A stretch of DNA of 64,000 bases, from positions 2,604,001 through 2,668,000 of the forward strand of contig NC_135055.1 in assembly GCF_051014685.1 (NCBI RefSeq). The letters run 5' to 3'. The notes under the pieces were generated by a model. It did no database searches. It worked only from the letters and a program-made list of their open reading frames with translations, and was not told where the DNA came from. The position numbers and the translations under genes were made by a program. Shown here one piece after another: positions 35,045-46,745 of the stretch. The stretch comes from Ptiloglossa arizonensis. Its lineage: Eukaryota; Arthropoda; Insecta; Hymenoptera; Colletidae. Each line of letters opens with the position of its first letter. Within the stretch, counting starts at the first letter, position 1.

Positions 35045-35958
35045 ACAGAGTAGAATGAGATTATACTGACGCCTTGATGAACGATAGGGCGAGAGAAGGC
35101 ATTCCTGAATCCGCTATCGGTCGGGACTCGGGTCTGCGCGGGACTAGGCAAAAGGCGAGGGTGGTGGGGGTAGGAGTGGGCCCACCGAGAGAAGACGTAC
35201 GAGCTCGCTCGGCGAGGATAATGAAATCGATCCGTCAGTCCTCTTCGAGGATCGAGAGAGATCTTACTGGTTACTCGTCCGAGTAATCGTTGGATCTAGC
35301 CTAGCGTCCTTGGTTGGGCGATCCGTGGAAACGATAACTGAAACCGTATACCCAGGGGCCCACGAGATCGATCTCTAGGAGGCGGCAGCGGGCAATATTA
35401 ATGCCACAGCCGCGACGACGGTGAAAACGGTGGGGTAAATAAAATCCCTCTTAATTCTTGAAATCGTTCGTTTCCCCCCTCCCCCTCCACCTTTCGTTTC
35501 GTTCTTTCTTCTGTCTTTTTATTTATTCTTTTTTTTTCTCCATCCTTTTTTTTTTTTGTTCTTCTTCTTCTTCTTTTTTTTTTCTTCGTCCGCTCGCTCT
35601 AACGGCTGGGCTTCCTCCGCGCTAGAACGTTTTCGCTCGGTGATTTACGTTGCTCATTTATTCGCTGTCTTCGGTCGCGCGAGTACCGCGCGAAACGACC
35701 TGGCGCCCGCGAGACGAACGAAGGAAATTGAAACTCGCGATTAATTAACCGCGATAAAAATCCGGGGAAAGAGCGACGTTTTCGCTCCGAGTTGCCCGCC
35801 CGATCGGACGGAGGATGATTTTATTCCCGGGATACGGCTACCGACTTGGGGTTGCGCGGTCACTTGTCGAGGTATTTGTTTTCTTTATTTCTCCAAAGGC
35901 AACCAACGTTTTCGTTCTTTTTATTACCATCGCGGTGATAAATTGAGAGAAACTCTTG
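35045..35958. other. CpG-rich intronic sequence with T/CTT-rich tract
   Basis: CpG-rich sequence next to the GTPase exon, with a pyrimidine tract of T runs and CTT units at about 35525-35588. Open frames at 35074-35286 and 35556-35744 have no domain. It could be a conserved intronic regulatory island, but that is inference. Confidence 0.4.
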
Positions 35959-35959
35959 G

Positions 35960-37025
35960 ATAGGCGAAACGATTTTTCCCCGGATAACTGATAAGAAATA
36001 GGCCCCACCGTAACGAGTGACGTACTTTGCTTTCATTTTTCGACAAATCGAGGGAAATCGTAACCTTCGAATAACTTGAGCAACGTGTCGTCGAATAACT
36101 GAGACAATTTCTCTCTGGATAACCGAAACGATTTTTCACGGATAAATGGAACTATTTCCCCTTGGATAACTTGAGATATTTTTCCTTTGATAAGTGAAGC
36201 GATTTTCGCCGGATAACTTGAGCTATTTTTCCCCTGGATAACTCAAACTATTTTTCCTGGATAACTTGAACTATCTCCCACCCCTAGATAACCTGAGCTA
36301 CTTTTCCTTTGATGAGTGAAGCAATTTTCCTCGGATAACTTGAGCTATTTTTCCTGAATAACTTGAGCTATTTTTCTTTGGATAACTTAGACGATTTTTC
36401 CTCGGATAACTTGAGCTATTTTTCCTGAATAACTTGAGCTATTTTTCTCTGGATAACTTAGACGATTTTTCCTGAATAACTTGAGCTATTTTTCTCTGGA
36501 TAACTTGAGCTATTTTTCTCTGGATAACTTAGACGATTTTTCCTTGGATAACTTGAGCTATTTTCCCTGGATAACTTGAGCTATTTTTCTCTGGATAACT
36601 TGAGCTGTTTTTCTCTGGATAACTTAGACGATTTTTCCTGAATAACTTGAGCTATTTTTCTCTGGATAACTTAGACGATTTTTCCTTGGATAACTAAAAC
36701 TATTTTTCCTGGATAACTTGAACCCCCCCATAACCTGAGCTACTTTTCCTTTGATAAGTGAGACGATTTTCCTCGGCCAACTTGAGCTATTTTTCCCGGA
36801 TAATTTGAGCTATTTTCCTCGGATATCTTGAGTTATTCTTCCCTATATAACGAGCTATTTTTCCCTTGGTGACTGAGGCTATTTTTCTCAGATAACTTGA
36901 ACTATTTTCCCTTCTGGATAACTTGAGCTATTTCCCTCTGGATAACTGATACGAGTTTCCCCTAGATAATTTGAGCTATTTTTCCCCGAAAAACTGAGAC
37001 AATTTTCCTCCAAATAAATGAGAAG
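35960..37025. repeat. Minisatellite of 23-27 bp units
   Basis: Units of the form TTTTTC(C/T)(C/T)TGGATAACTTGAGCTA recur dozens of times, with a second variant GGATAACTTAGACGA. Many units are separated by 1-5 bp differences, so the array is old and irregular, and its edges are more decayed than its centre (about 36180-36720). Confidence 0.9.
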
Positions 37026-38129
37026 AAATTGTGTCTACTGATTATTATCGCGTAAATGGATCTTCGTCTATTTATAGAAAATTCAAATTTAAACTTACAC
37101 ATGCATGGAAGTATTATCAATAGATTGACGAGGGTTTTCCGCTGAAAATAAGTCCAGCCACCATCTTATTTGGACTATTTTCAATTATACAAAAGTGAAG
37201 TTTTTTTTATCACATAATTAATAGCAATCCGAGGGGGTGACGTTGTTCGTATTAATTTTCAATCAGGGAATTATCCTCTACGCGTTGATAATAATATTCT
37301 CATAAAGGTACAATGACGATGATCGATAAAATCAACTCTCTTGGTAACCAAAGACCCTGATTCCATTTCAGATACAGAGGGATTATTGTCTTTCGATTGG
37401 GTCTAATTATATCTTGTTTTGTACATTCACAGTATAAAGTTCCTAATCACTTTAATCGAGATAATGTATTATAACAAATAAATATTTCATTTCTTTGTAA
37501 CGTTCCTTGCCACTTCATTTTTCTTCAACTTTGCCAATTACGCTAAGCAGAAAAATTACATCGAAAATTGAGATCAACATGTTCGATCGATACAAATGCC
37601 TCTGTGCAAAGATTTAAAAAACCAGACAAACTGAGCGGATAAGACGAAAATGATAACAGAAAATACCGAAATCATCTACCGAATATTTGTCTGTCGTCAT
37701 TGAGAGCAGCAATTATTTTTGGCAAGTACATATGTATATTTTGGCTAGAGATTACAGCTTTAAATGTACAGTGGACACGTGTACACACGATGCGCGAAAC
37801 GTGCATTAGGGAAGTAAACATCTGTATACTCAATACACGCGTAATTACACATTTCATTCTCAGAATATGCAGATATAGGTCCGCGTGTATTTATATTCGA
37901 ATTTCCCTGGTATACACGTGCCCACGGTTATATATCGTTTATCGTCCAGAGAATAACTAACTCTCGTGCGTATAAAAGCAGAAAATCGATCAAAACCGTC
38001 CACCTCTTAACTCGTAATTATTTATCCAGATCCGCGTGACTAATTCTATTACAAGAAGTAACGTTGGAATTTCCGTTTGGTTATCTACGACCGCAACATT
38101 TGGACAGCCGTGCTTGAATATTCAACGTG
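37026..38129. other. AT-rich intronic sequence
   Basis: No gene recognised. Opposite-strand short frames at 37672-37960 overlap. Two isolated CACGTG motifs (near 37774 and 37914) precede the E-box-rich array. Confidence 0.45.
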
Positions 38130-38815
38130 CGCATTCACGCGGATGCACGTTTCCGAAAACACGTGCATTAAAACTTGCATAAATTGCATTACGTACACAC
38201 AAAGGCACGTTTCCGAAAACACGTGCACGAAAGCTTGCATAAATTATTATTATTATTATTATTATTATTAATACGTACACACGCACGTTTTCGGGAACAC
38301 GTGCACTCAGGTATGCATAAATTATTATTACGTACACACCAAAGACACGTTATCGTGAACACGTGCATTAGAAGTTGCATAAATTGTTTCTACACCCGCG
38401 CGCACGTTTTCGGGAACATGTGCGTTAAAACTTGCATAAATTATCAATTACGTACACATTAACGCACGTTTCCGTGAACACGTGCATTAGAAGTTGCATA
38501 AATCATTTTTACCTGCACGCGCACGTTTTCAGGAACACGTGCATTAAGGAGCCGCACAACTTTGTTATCGTCGTTCACATTGGCCCACGTTTTCGTGAAC
38601 ATGTGCGTTAAAACTTGCACGAATTATTATCACGTACAGGTTAACGCACGTTTACACCAACACGTGAATTAAAACTTCCATAAATCATTATTATTATTAT
38701 TATTTATTATTATTATTATTATTGTTGTTGTTATTATTGGTATTATTATTAACGCGTACACGCACGTTTCAACGTGCACGTGCAACGCTGTGCGTCTGTG
38801 TACACGTGATACGGA
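38130..38815. repeat. About 60-bp array with CACGTG E-boxes and ATT microsatellites
   Basis: Each unit holds GCACGTTT(C/T)CG(G/A/T)(G/A)AACACGTGC, an imperfect palindrome, followed by ATTA(A/G)AA(C/G)TTGCATAAATT. Exact CACGTG hexamers lie at 38160, 38220, 38298, 38360, 38479, 38536, 38661, 38777 and 38803, and two units carry CATGTG instead. Two (ATT)n microsatellites interrupt the array (about 38244-38270 and 38686-38752). CACGTG is the canonical E-box for bHLH factors, but binding here is not shown. Confidence 0.85.
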
Positions 38816-38819
38816 GACG

Positions 38820-39483
38820 TCTAATTTCGGTCCACTGTGCGTGAAGTGTTCTCGACGAAATGAAATATGGACGATCGGCAACGATGGAAGCCTCGTACGT
38901 ACGAGTTTCCCGCGAAATAGAAAACGCGGCTAATGCGCGAAAGTCTCGGACCAGTTAGTAACGACAATTCCGATTTGACGCGGTGACGCCGGGCGTCGCG
39001 CCGCTCTGTCATTACGTCGTTCGTTGACAATGACGCGTAACTTTCGCCCGTGCGGCCACGTCCACGCGACGGGGCCCTTGCGGAGATTTAACAAGTCGAT
39101 TCCGATGTAGATTGCGAGCTATAAATTCATTAAGATATCCCATGTGCCAGCTAGTGTTAAGTATTCTTAATTAACGAGTCTTATCGTGGAATCTTCTTCC
39201 GAGTGTATGCTAACGAACTTACCCTCATGTATCTTTCATTCGAGCGTTATTTTAACTTCTCGATGCTCGTCGCGGTTTACGAATAATAATACAATATTTT
39301 CTGAACGCGGATAAATTATCAACAGGGGATTTGAGAAACTTTCGCACGATTGCGTGTGAGTTTCAGGCACGAAGAAACGTATCTGTTCGATTTTCGAATA
39401 TTTCGAAACGTGTTTAAATATTTCCACTCTGAAATTTATATTCTCCTCTTTGTTTCGTTTTTTGTTGTTTTAGTAAATACACA
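38820..39483. other. Mixed intronic sequence
   Basis: A CpG-rich patch lies at about 38880-39080, followed by AT-rich sequence. No gene recognised. Confidence 0.45.
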
Positions 39484-39660
39484 GCCTTGGGAATTCTTCG
39501 AATAACAGTTCGAATAAATCTTATTCGGCCGCACTTCCTACGAATTCTTTGAACAAATTGATTCAAATACCATTTCGGATAAATACTTCGAATACCATGT
39601 CGAACGAATTCCTCGAACACTACGTCGAATGAGTTCTTCGAATATAAAATTGTTAGTCGT
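39484..39660. repeat. Short degenerate repeat based on TTCGAATA
   Basis: Variants of CTTCGAATACCATTTCGAA occur about every 27 bp. It resembles the TTCGAA-based arrays near 51 kb and 62 kb, but the copies are too diverged to prove common origin. Confidence 0.6.
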
Positions 39661-40173
39661 TGTTTATCGATAAATTTGAAGAATTTATTATTCGACTGAA
39701 ATTTGTCCAACTTTGAAAGTATAATTTATTCGAGCATCTGGCGTGCGTGCTGCCCGAGTTAACTCGAGCACAACGATGGAGTGGTTGGAGTACTATTTAA
39801 AAGTTTATAAGAAAAGAAGAAGCGTTTTACGAATTTTTCTACTCTAAAGAACAATTTTAAAATCGTGCAAGTTTGTCCAATGGTCCTAATTTTAGGAAGA
39901 ATTCAATTGTGTATTCGTTTGAATACCAACGAGTACATTAAGAAGTACAAGTATGTGTGATAATGAAAATAATCGAAAAGCGTATCGAAGAATCTTCAGA
40001 CTTCTCGGTTGTACGCATATGTCACTCGCACAATTACGAATTTCTCCGCGAAATATTTTATACCAAAGGTAAACATGACTCGAACAATTACTTTGAAACG
40101 TCATCTTTTTGTTTCAATATTCTATACATTTCAACATTTTACCCAGACGCGATATTTTCATCTATAGAAAAAT
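39661..40173. other. AT-rich intronic sequence
   Basis: No gene recognised. Overlapping short frames at 39892-40232 on both strands have no domain. Confidence 0.45.
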
Positions 40174-40175
40174 TA

Positions 40176-40325
40176 TTGGGTGGTTTAGAAAGTCATTTCG
40201 TTTTTTTTTTTTTTTTTTTTTTTTTCCAGTAAAAATGAAACACGATTTTTTTAGAGCGTACAAACATTTTATTAAATTATATATTCTCCATTTTGGAAAA
40301 CGAAATAACTTTCCGAGCAACCCAA
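40176..40325 (+). mobile_element. Mariner-derived MITE, copy 3 (150 bp)
   Basis: Flanked by TA at 40174-40175 and 40326-40327. The ends are TTGGGTGGTTTAGAAAGTC and ACTTTCCGAGCAACCCAA. The T run after TCATTTCG has expanded to about 26, which explains its greater length than copies 1 and 2. The interior GAAACACGAT and AACATTTTATTAAATTATA is shared with the other copies. Confidence 0.88.
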
Positions 40326-40329
40326 TATA

Positions 40330-41700
40330 TTGAAGTAGATGGCGAACCACCTCTCAGGTACAAAGTTAATATTAGTAAAATGTGTTCTCCAACCGGATAA
40401 AAAAATCCTCGTGTTTCATCGACAATAGTATTTCCACGGATGAAAGTGACTAAGATTCGCGAAAGAGTGACACGAGACCTATCGAGCACGGTAGCCCCGG
40501 TACTGAAGCAAACGCAATAAATAAACGATAAATAAACACATAAACACCTCGTGGTGAGCGGCGTCGGCGCTAGACGCGGGCAGAAACAAGCAAATAAGGA
40601 TGCTCGTTATATTAGTCGGTCGTTACGCTCGAGAAAGTTTTATTGCTGGACAGTGCCGACGGAGGAGCGATTCGAGCGGCTGTTCCGCGATGGAAAATTT
40701 ATCGCGCGACGGAGAGAAAAATCGTATCGATACGGAAGAATTTCATCGAGCGACGTTTTAAACGATATTGTACAAGGGCCACCGGAATTCTTTGAAAGCT
40801 CGGCCATTGCTGCTCGCTTGGATAAACCACGACGATGTACAGTCGGTCGCACAAAAACCAGAGAATCGATATAATCTTCATCGGGCTCTAAAATACGAAA
40901 TTAGATAAGGTTTCTTGCGTGTAAATTCAAATATTTGTTCAACCTTCGTCCTAGAATTGAACGTGTTTGAACACGAATGTGAATTACACTGTATGTACTG
41001 TTCGCGATCGAGAAGAATGCCGATGGAGGTTTATTAATGTTTCTGCGTTGGCAGACAGTCATTAAGATAGATACCAGACAAGAGGAATCTTCTGACGACA
41101 TTAGGTTTGCATGAAAAAAATGAATGCACCGAAACAGCATTCTTCTCGGGCGCGTACTATAGATACATTGTCTGGCGCTCAACCAATTGTATTCGAGATA
41201 CTCTTGCCACCTTTAAGTACGGCCTTGTCTGTTCCTAATATACAACTGTTAACTAACAATACGTCGTGCGTGTGTAGATGTTATTAAAGGTCGAATTGGA
41301 CGTTCGACTATTTTTTGCACGATTGCTTTTGAACAAGGACGTCACTAGAAGTATACTTTTACCGCGTAGACTGTAATACGTGTAATACAATTTATCTTCT
41401 GTATCTATTTTTCTATTGTAATAAAGTATTTTTCGTTAATACGTCACTTGTCTTTAACATATCGTTACGTTTACCCTTCTCTCCATTCTCTGTTAGTTGT
41501 AAGATCGTTCTTGGCCGAAATTTTATCAACAATGTCAACAAAAGTGATTCACACTTTTTATCGTTACTTTCCAATCTATGAAGAAGCAAAGTATTGCAAT
41601 CGAGACAAATTTCGACAAATTTTGTTCACACAAGAGCACATTCTAATATCTTGTCGATCATTTTTTATTTCGATTGAAAGAAAATTCGTTTCGAACGTGG
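40330..41700. other. Intronic sequence, no gene recognised
   Basis: Mixed composition. A 107-residue plus frame (40551-40874) begins with GTG and overlaps two minus frames; it has no domain or clear splice borders. Further short frames at 40901-41182 and 41448-41744 also lack features. Confidence 0.4.
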
Positions 41701-41874
41701 GTATGTATAGTACACACGCGAGAAGATTGCATCTGAAAATATAGAGTTCGATTTCCTTGAGCATGTACAAAGCAGACACAGACACACCCTTTTCGCGTCT
41801 GACGACACTGCCCTGAACCAACACGACCCGCGATACCTCCACATGCAATCTTCTCGCGCGCGTACAGTACATAC
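41701..41874. other. Inverted repeat able to form a 35-bp stem
   Basis: The left arm (41701-41735) starts GTATGTATAGTACACACGCG and ends AGAAGATTGCATCTG. The right arm (41840-41874) is its near-complement, CACATGCAATCTTCTCGCGC then GCGTACAGTACATAC. By eye 30 of 35 positions pair, with a loop of about 104 nt. It could be a non-coding RNA hairpin or the ends of a small transposon. No target-site duplication was found. Confidence 0.5.
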
Positions 41875-41884
41875 TCTTCCACTT

Positions 41885-42686
41885 ATCGAAATTGCGTGCA
41901 AACAGTCGAATGAATCCACAGCCAATCGCGATTACCTTTCGCGTTCTTCCTATTTCTCTCGTGTTTGCAAAAATTGAAAAGAAATCCGAAAGAAAATGAA
42001 ACTTTCCACAAAAAAAAAATTCAGAGAATCTCGCAAAAAAACAAAATACGTTAAATAAAATTCCAGTCGGTAATGCCGTTGGTATAAATTTTCCTCGATT
42101 AAGATCGGTATCGATTTAAAATATCGTTCAGGAGACAGATCGAGACGCCACGCTCTCGTGCACCGGACTGTACCGATCGACGAAACGTTTTACTCCGGCA
42201 GCCACGAGCCTTCCTCCCGTACCTCCCCCCATTCGCCCCTTTTCGCTCGTTTCCCGCGGCAGATCGCGCGCGGTTGATAAACCGGAAGTTTTTATTTTTT
42301 TTTCTTCTTTTTTTTCCAACCAGCCCGGGATAAAGATCGCTACCCCGGGACGCCGTCGCGTTCGTTTTCAAACCGTGTCGGGGAAAAATCGTTTGAAACT
42401 TTGACACATCGCCGCGGCGCGAGGATAATTGTCGGCGCGCGGCGCGAGATTCCCTTATCTGCGTATAATTTACATCCGACGATCGCATCGGGCCCTCGGT
42501 AGCCGGCCGTGCGATCGTACATTTTCTCCGACGCGAACATCGCGCGTGAAACGAATCGAAAAGTGCGCCACCGCCGATGATTTCGCGGCCGCTTTCGTAC
42601 CAATCGCTTTTTCCGCGACGAAAACGCCCTCGAACGGTGAAAGCGTCGGGAACGTCGATTTCCTCGGGGCCCCGGCGTGGGTGATG
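41885..42686. other. AT-rich then CpG-rich intronic sequence
   Basis: From about 42120 the sequence is CpG-rich, and frames overlap on both strands (42099-42603 minus, 42429-42692 plus). No domain or splice logic supports a gene. Confidence 0.4.
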
Positions 42687-42745
42687 CGATGATGATGATG
42701 ATAATAATGATGATGATGATGATGATGATGATGATAATGATGATG
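42687..42745. repeat. GAT/ATA trinucleotide microsatellite
   Basis: GATGATGATGATAATAATGA and similar runs, about 58 bp. Confidence 0.92.
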
Positions 42746-42836
42746 CCGTCGATCCGCGTGGAAAAATCGTCGTCGGGGTTAATAGAAATTTAATTTCGAG
42801 ACGGCCGCCGCGTGTGCGCGGGCACGAGCGCCTCTA

Positions 42837-42879
42837 CGCGCAGGCGCCTGCGCGCAACCGAATGCGCAGGCGCCTGCGC
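42837..42879. promoter_or_regulatory. Duplicated CpG palindrome GCGCAGGCGCCTGCGC
   Basis: A perfect 16-bp palindrome occurs at 42838-42853 (18 bp if flanking bases are counted) and again at 42864-42879, joined by GCAACCGAAT. It lies in a CpG-rich island. The TGCGCA-type half-sites resemble NRF-1/Ewg motifs, but the spacing differs from the consensus. Alternatively it is a simple local duplication. Confidence 0.4.
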
Positions 42880-42884
42880 GCAAC

Positions 42885-44400
42885 CGAACGCGCACAAGTG
42901 ACTGTTCCCGGTCGACGGCGCGCCGCTAGAAAGGCCGTCTCGCGTGAAATTCCTGAAATTGCCGAAGCGATGATACACATTATCGGTTTCGCCGCGGAAT
43001 AACGCTCATCGCGCGGCTTATCGTCGATCTTTTTTATCGTTTCCTGAACGCGTTGCTAATTCTTCCGTTTTATTCGTTGCACCGTCTTAATTTTATCGCG
43101 GTTGTTCCGCGTTAAGTTTGTTTTCACGGGAGGGAGGAAGGGAGGGGAGATGTGCTTTATGAAGCATTTGTTCCGACAGATTTCCGTGTACTTCCGTTCG
43201 GGCTTTGGCAGTCCAGATTGGGGAAATTGTTATTCGATTAAAAATTTCCAATTATGAATAAAAGATGGATAAATCTCTGGGCGGTACTCCGTTGTGTGAG
43301 AATTGGAATTTTTATGAGAGTGTAGGTGGAAACCTAGGCAATGTATTATCCCTATGTATCGTTAATACAATTCATGGATGAAATTGTATGAAATTTTTGA
43401 AATATTCCAATTGTTAGGAAGCGTTACTTTCGCCGGTAATTGCAAAAATCTTCTACTAACATTTCGTAATTGACAATTGACCATATCACAGATATTAAGT
43501 ACCGAGTTTCCTGTTTGAATATTGTGGATTTTAATGTATTAATGTTTACTATGAATGATGGATTATTAGTTACCACGACTGTTTCGAAGATAGTCAGCAA
43601 TGTAAAAGTATCGCGTAATTAAAAGGAAAACATAACTGCTATGTCTAAAGGAAACTGTCGAAAATGTTAGTTTGTCATTTTTAAATTACAATTTATGGAA
43701 AAATTTTTAACGGTTTAAAAAATTGATTCTGTAAACCCTCGGTGGAAATGAATTTTATCAAATTTTGTTTAATTCGTTAAAAAAGTGATTCTAGACCACA
43801 TTTTCGAATCAGAGTCTACAGGAGAAATTGTAAAATATGCGATTTGTGAAATTTTACCCCTAACGGGTTTAATTTTTCACACCCTCGCGATAGTGATTGA
43901 TCTCGTCCAAGAGACCGACTCTTGACGCACGTTGACGTCGATCGAAAGCAAAGGCGTCGAGATGGAAGGGAGCGCTTTAACGATGGGTATTAATTAATTT
44001 CCTGGGAAAATTACGGGTAATCGTGACTGGACGTAACCAGGAAGCGGATAATCTCGTACGTCGTGCCGATCGAAGAGGGGGATAATTGCTTAATCGACCC
44101 CTTAAAGTTGACTTCGGTGACGCTGTCAGCGCCGCGACAAGCCAATGCTCCGTAACGCTCGATGAAAAACTAGAACAAACTGCCATCGATACGGCATGAA
44201 TATGCTCGCCTGCTCGTTCATTGCGACAATTATTTTATGCTCCATATAGATTGCAACCATAAACCAGGCAGGAAGTATTTACGATGAGATCGAAATTTTA
44301 ATGGAAGCTTCGCGACAGAGGGAGCAAAAAATTTTCTCACACTCGAGGTATTGGTTGTCGAGGAAGAACGTCATTATTGAAGGTAGAAAGTGATGTATTT
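42885..44400. other. Intronic sequence, no gene recognised
   Basis: CpG-rich to about 43040, then AT-rich. A GGGAGGGAGGAAGGGAGGGG purine tract lies near 43129-43149. A short minus frame at 43977-44186 has no domain. Confidence 0.45.
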
Positions 44401-44404
44401 TCTT

Positions 44405-45590
44405 TTTTAACTTTGAATGTCTTTTTGTGGTAAATCTGAAAGTGTCCAAGTATACTGTAATCTCTTCTATAATCCTGTATTGCGTGTAGGTCGTATTTCG
44501 TCTTAAAAGAGTTGTACTGATTCTCGGTCATGTCGGTTCGAAGAAAAAATTTTCTCCAATTGTAAATCCAACGTTATATTTGAATATATAGTGTTCTAAA
44601 TTGGTGTAAGCAGCTTTTTGTGGGAAATCTGAAAGTGTCCAAGTATACTGTAATCTCTTCTATAATTCTGTATTGCGTGTAGGTCGTATTTCGTCTTAAA
44701 AGAGTTGTACTGATTCTCGGTTATGTCGGTTCGAAGAAAAAATTTTCTCCAATTGTAAATCCAACGTTATATTTGAATATATAGTGTTCTAAATTGGTGT
44801 AAGCAGCTTTTTGTGGGAAATCTGAAAGTGTCCAAGTATACTGTAATCTCTTCTATAATTCTGTATTGCGTGTAGGTCGTATTTCGTCTTAAAAGAGTTG
44901 TACTGATTCTCGGTTATGTCGGTTCGAAGAAAAAATTTTCTCCAATTGTAAATCCAACGTTATATTTGAATATATAGTGTTCTAAATTGGTGTAAGCAGC
45001 TTTTTGTGGGAAATCTGAAAGTGTCCAAGTATACTGTAATCTCTTCTATAATCCTGTATTGCGTGTAGGTCGTATTTCGTCTTAAAGGAGTTGTACTGAT
45101 TCTCGGTCATGTCGGTTCGAAGAAAAAATTTTCTCCAATTGTAAATCCAACGTTATATTTGAATATATAGAGTGTTCTAGATTAGTGTGAGCAGCTTTTT
45201 GTGGGAAATCTGAAAATGTCCAAGTATACTGTAATCTCTTCTATAATCCTGTATTGCGTGTAGGTCGTATTTCGTCTTAAAGGAGTTGTACTGATTCTCG
45301 GTCATGTCGGTTCGAAGAAAAAATTTTCTCCAATTGTAAATCCAACGTTATATTTGAATATATAGAGTGTTCTAGATTAGTGTGAGCAGCTTTTTGTGGG
45401 AAATCTGAAAATGTCCAAGTATACTGTAATCTCTTCTATAATCCTGTATTGCGTGTAGGTCGTATTTCATCTTAAAGGAGTTAGACTGATTCTCGGTCAT
45501 GTCGGTTCGAAGAAAAAATTTTCTCCAATTGTAAATCCAACGTTGTATTTGAATATATAGAGTCTTCTAGATTAGGCGTGAGCAGAAGAA
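44405..45590. repeat. 193-195 bp tandem array, about six copies
   Basis: GTCGGTTCGAAGAAAAAATTT occurs at 44532, 44725, 44918, 45111, 45306 and 45501. The period is 193 bp in the first copies and 195 bp in the last, where TATAGTG has become TATAGAGTG. Copies are highly similar. The shift from 193 to 195 bp marks two sub-blocks. Confidence 0.95.
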
Positions 45591-45594
45591 AGTG

Positions 45595-46114
45595 TACGAG
45601 GTCCAAAGTTTCGAGAAAATTAGATTTTACTGTTCAATCACAAAGAAAAGTTGTAATAAAAACTCCTAAAAGTAAGGAAGCCATAGCGTGTACAACTCAC
45701 ATGATGCACTTCATCCTCATTTTTCTACGATGGTCTGTTTCCTAAGTAATTATGCAGGAAATTCTGCAGAAAGTTTATGCGAGATCTAGTAAAGTGGAAA
45801 AATCATCAGATTATTGCTACAGGTGCCATTTTTTAACACTGTCCCTTGAAATACACACAAAATTCAATCGCATAGATTGCCTTCTAAAAAGGAGACACTG
45901 TAAACCATAGAATAGAAATTGTTTAGAAGGTCTGTGCAAAGTCTATCAAAATGGAGAACTCGTCAATCTGGTAAAGGTGCCATTTTCCAACATAGTTCTT
46001 TTAAATACCCAAAAAATTCGATCGCACAGATTTTCCTCCAAAAGAGACCATTGTGTGCCAAAACGAAGAACTCACAAACCTAAGACGAATACCATTTTCG
46101 AACACCGTCCCTCC
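45595..46114. other. Degenerate intronic repeat-like sequence
   Basis: Loosely repeated blocks are seen (AAATTC(A/G)ATCGCA(T/C)AGATT near 45863 and 46015; GTGCCATTTT near 45825 and 45977), suggesting an old, roughly 150-bp duplication. No gene. Confidence 0.5.
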
Positions 46115-46745
46115 TTAACACTACAACTACCAAAGGAGTCAATTTGACCTAATTTCAAACTTCTTTTTAAAATTACTTTTTATCATTTACGGTGTCTTTC
46201 CCTACAATATTCGCGGATAATTATTGAAATAGACAACTAATGATATTCGTAAATTAATTTTCCCAACTGACTTCGATACCAATGTTTACATTAACGTTCA
46301 ATCTTTTAAAAAAAAAAATCAAACATTATTCAGGCGATGGTGGTGGTCGTAGTGGTAGTTTTAGTTTAAACAGTGATTGAAAATAAACTCTTAAGAACAA
46401 AAAATTATTTAAACCAATTTATTTCATGTATTCCGTTACTATTCTATATTTATCTTAAATTTCTTGAAGAAGTGATGGTTCGAAACACACAGTTCCTTTA
46501 TTACGCGTGTAAGTCATTTAATTGTAACTCGAATAATCTAAATTACAAACAAAAAATAGCGACAAAGTTTCGAAAAAGTGTTCTGCGTAATCACTGGATC
46601 CGAGTGTTGTGAAGTCGGCCCTGATCCGATCACGCGCTCATCGCGTGCACTCGTATTCGGTGTCTCGCCTCGTTAAACGATACTATAATAATATGTGGTC
46701 TGATGCAAATAAGAATACGTTCACCATCGGTGGTTCTAGTGTTAA
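46115..46745 (-). mobile_element. TTAA-flanked piggyBac-like non-autonomous element, copy at 46 kb
   Basis: TTAA at 46115-46118 is followed by CACTACAACTACC, and at the other end GGTGGTTCTAGTG (46729-46741) is followed by TTAA (46742-46745). The ends pair with two mismatches in 13. TTAA duplication is the hallmark of piggyBac-type transposons. An inner GGTAGTTTTAGT-TTAA (46354-46369) offers an alternative right border for a 255-bp element. The left 150 bp match, in reverse, the element end near 59650. A plus frame of 79 residues (46373-46612) inside it has no transposase feature. The strand given follows the 59-kb copy. Confidence 0.6.
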
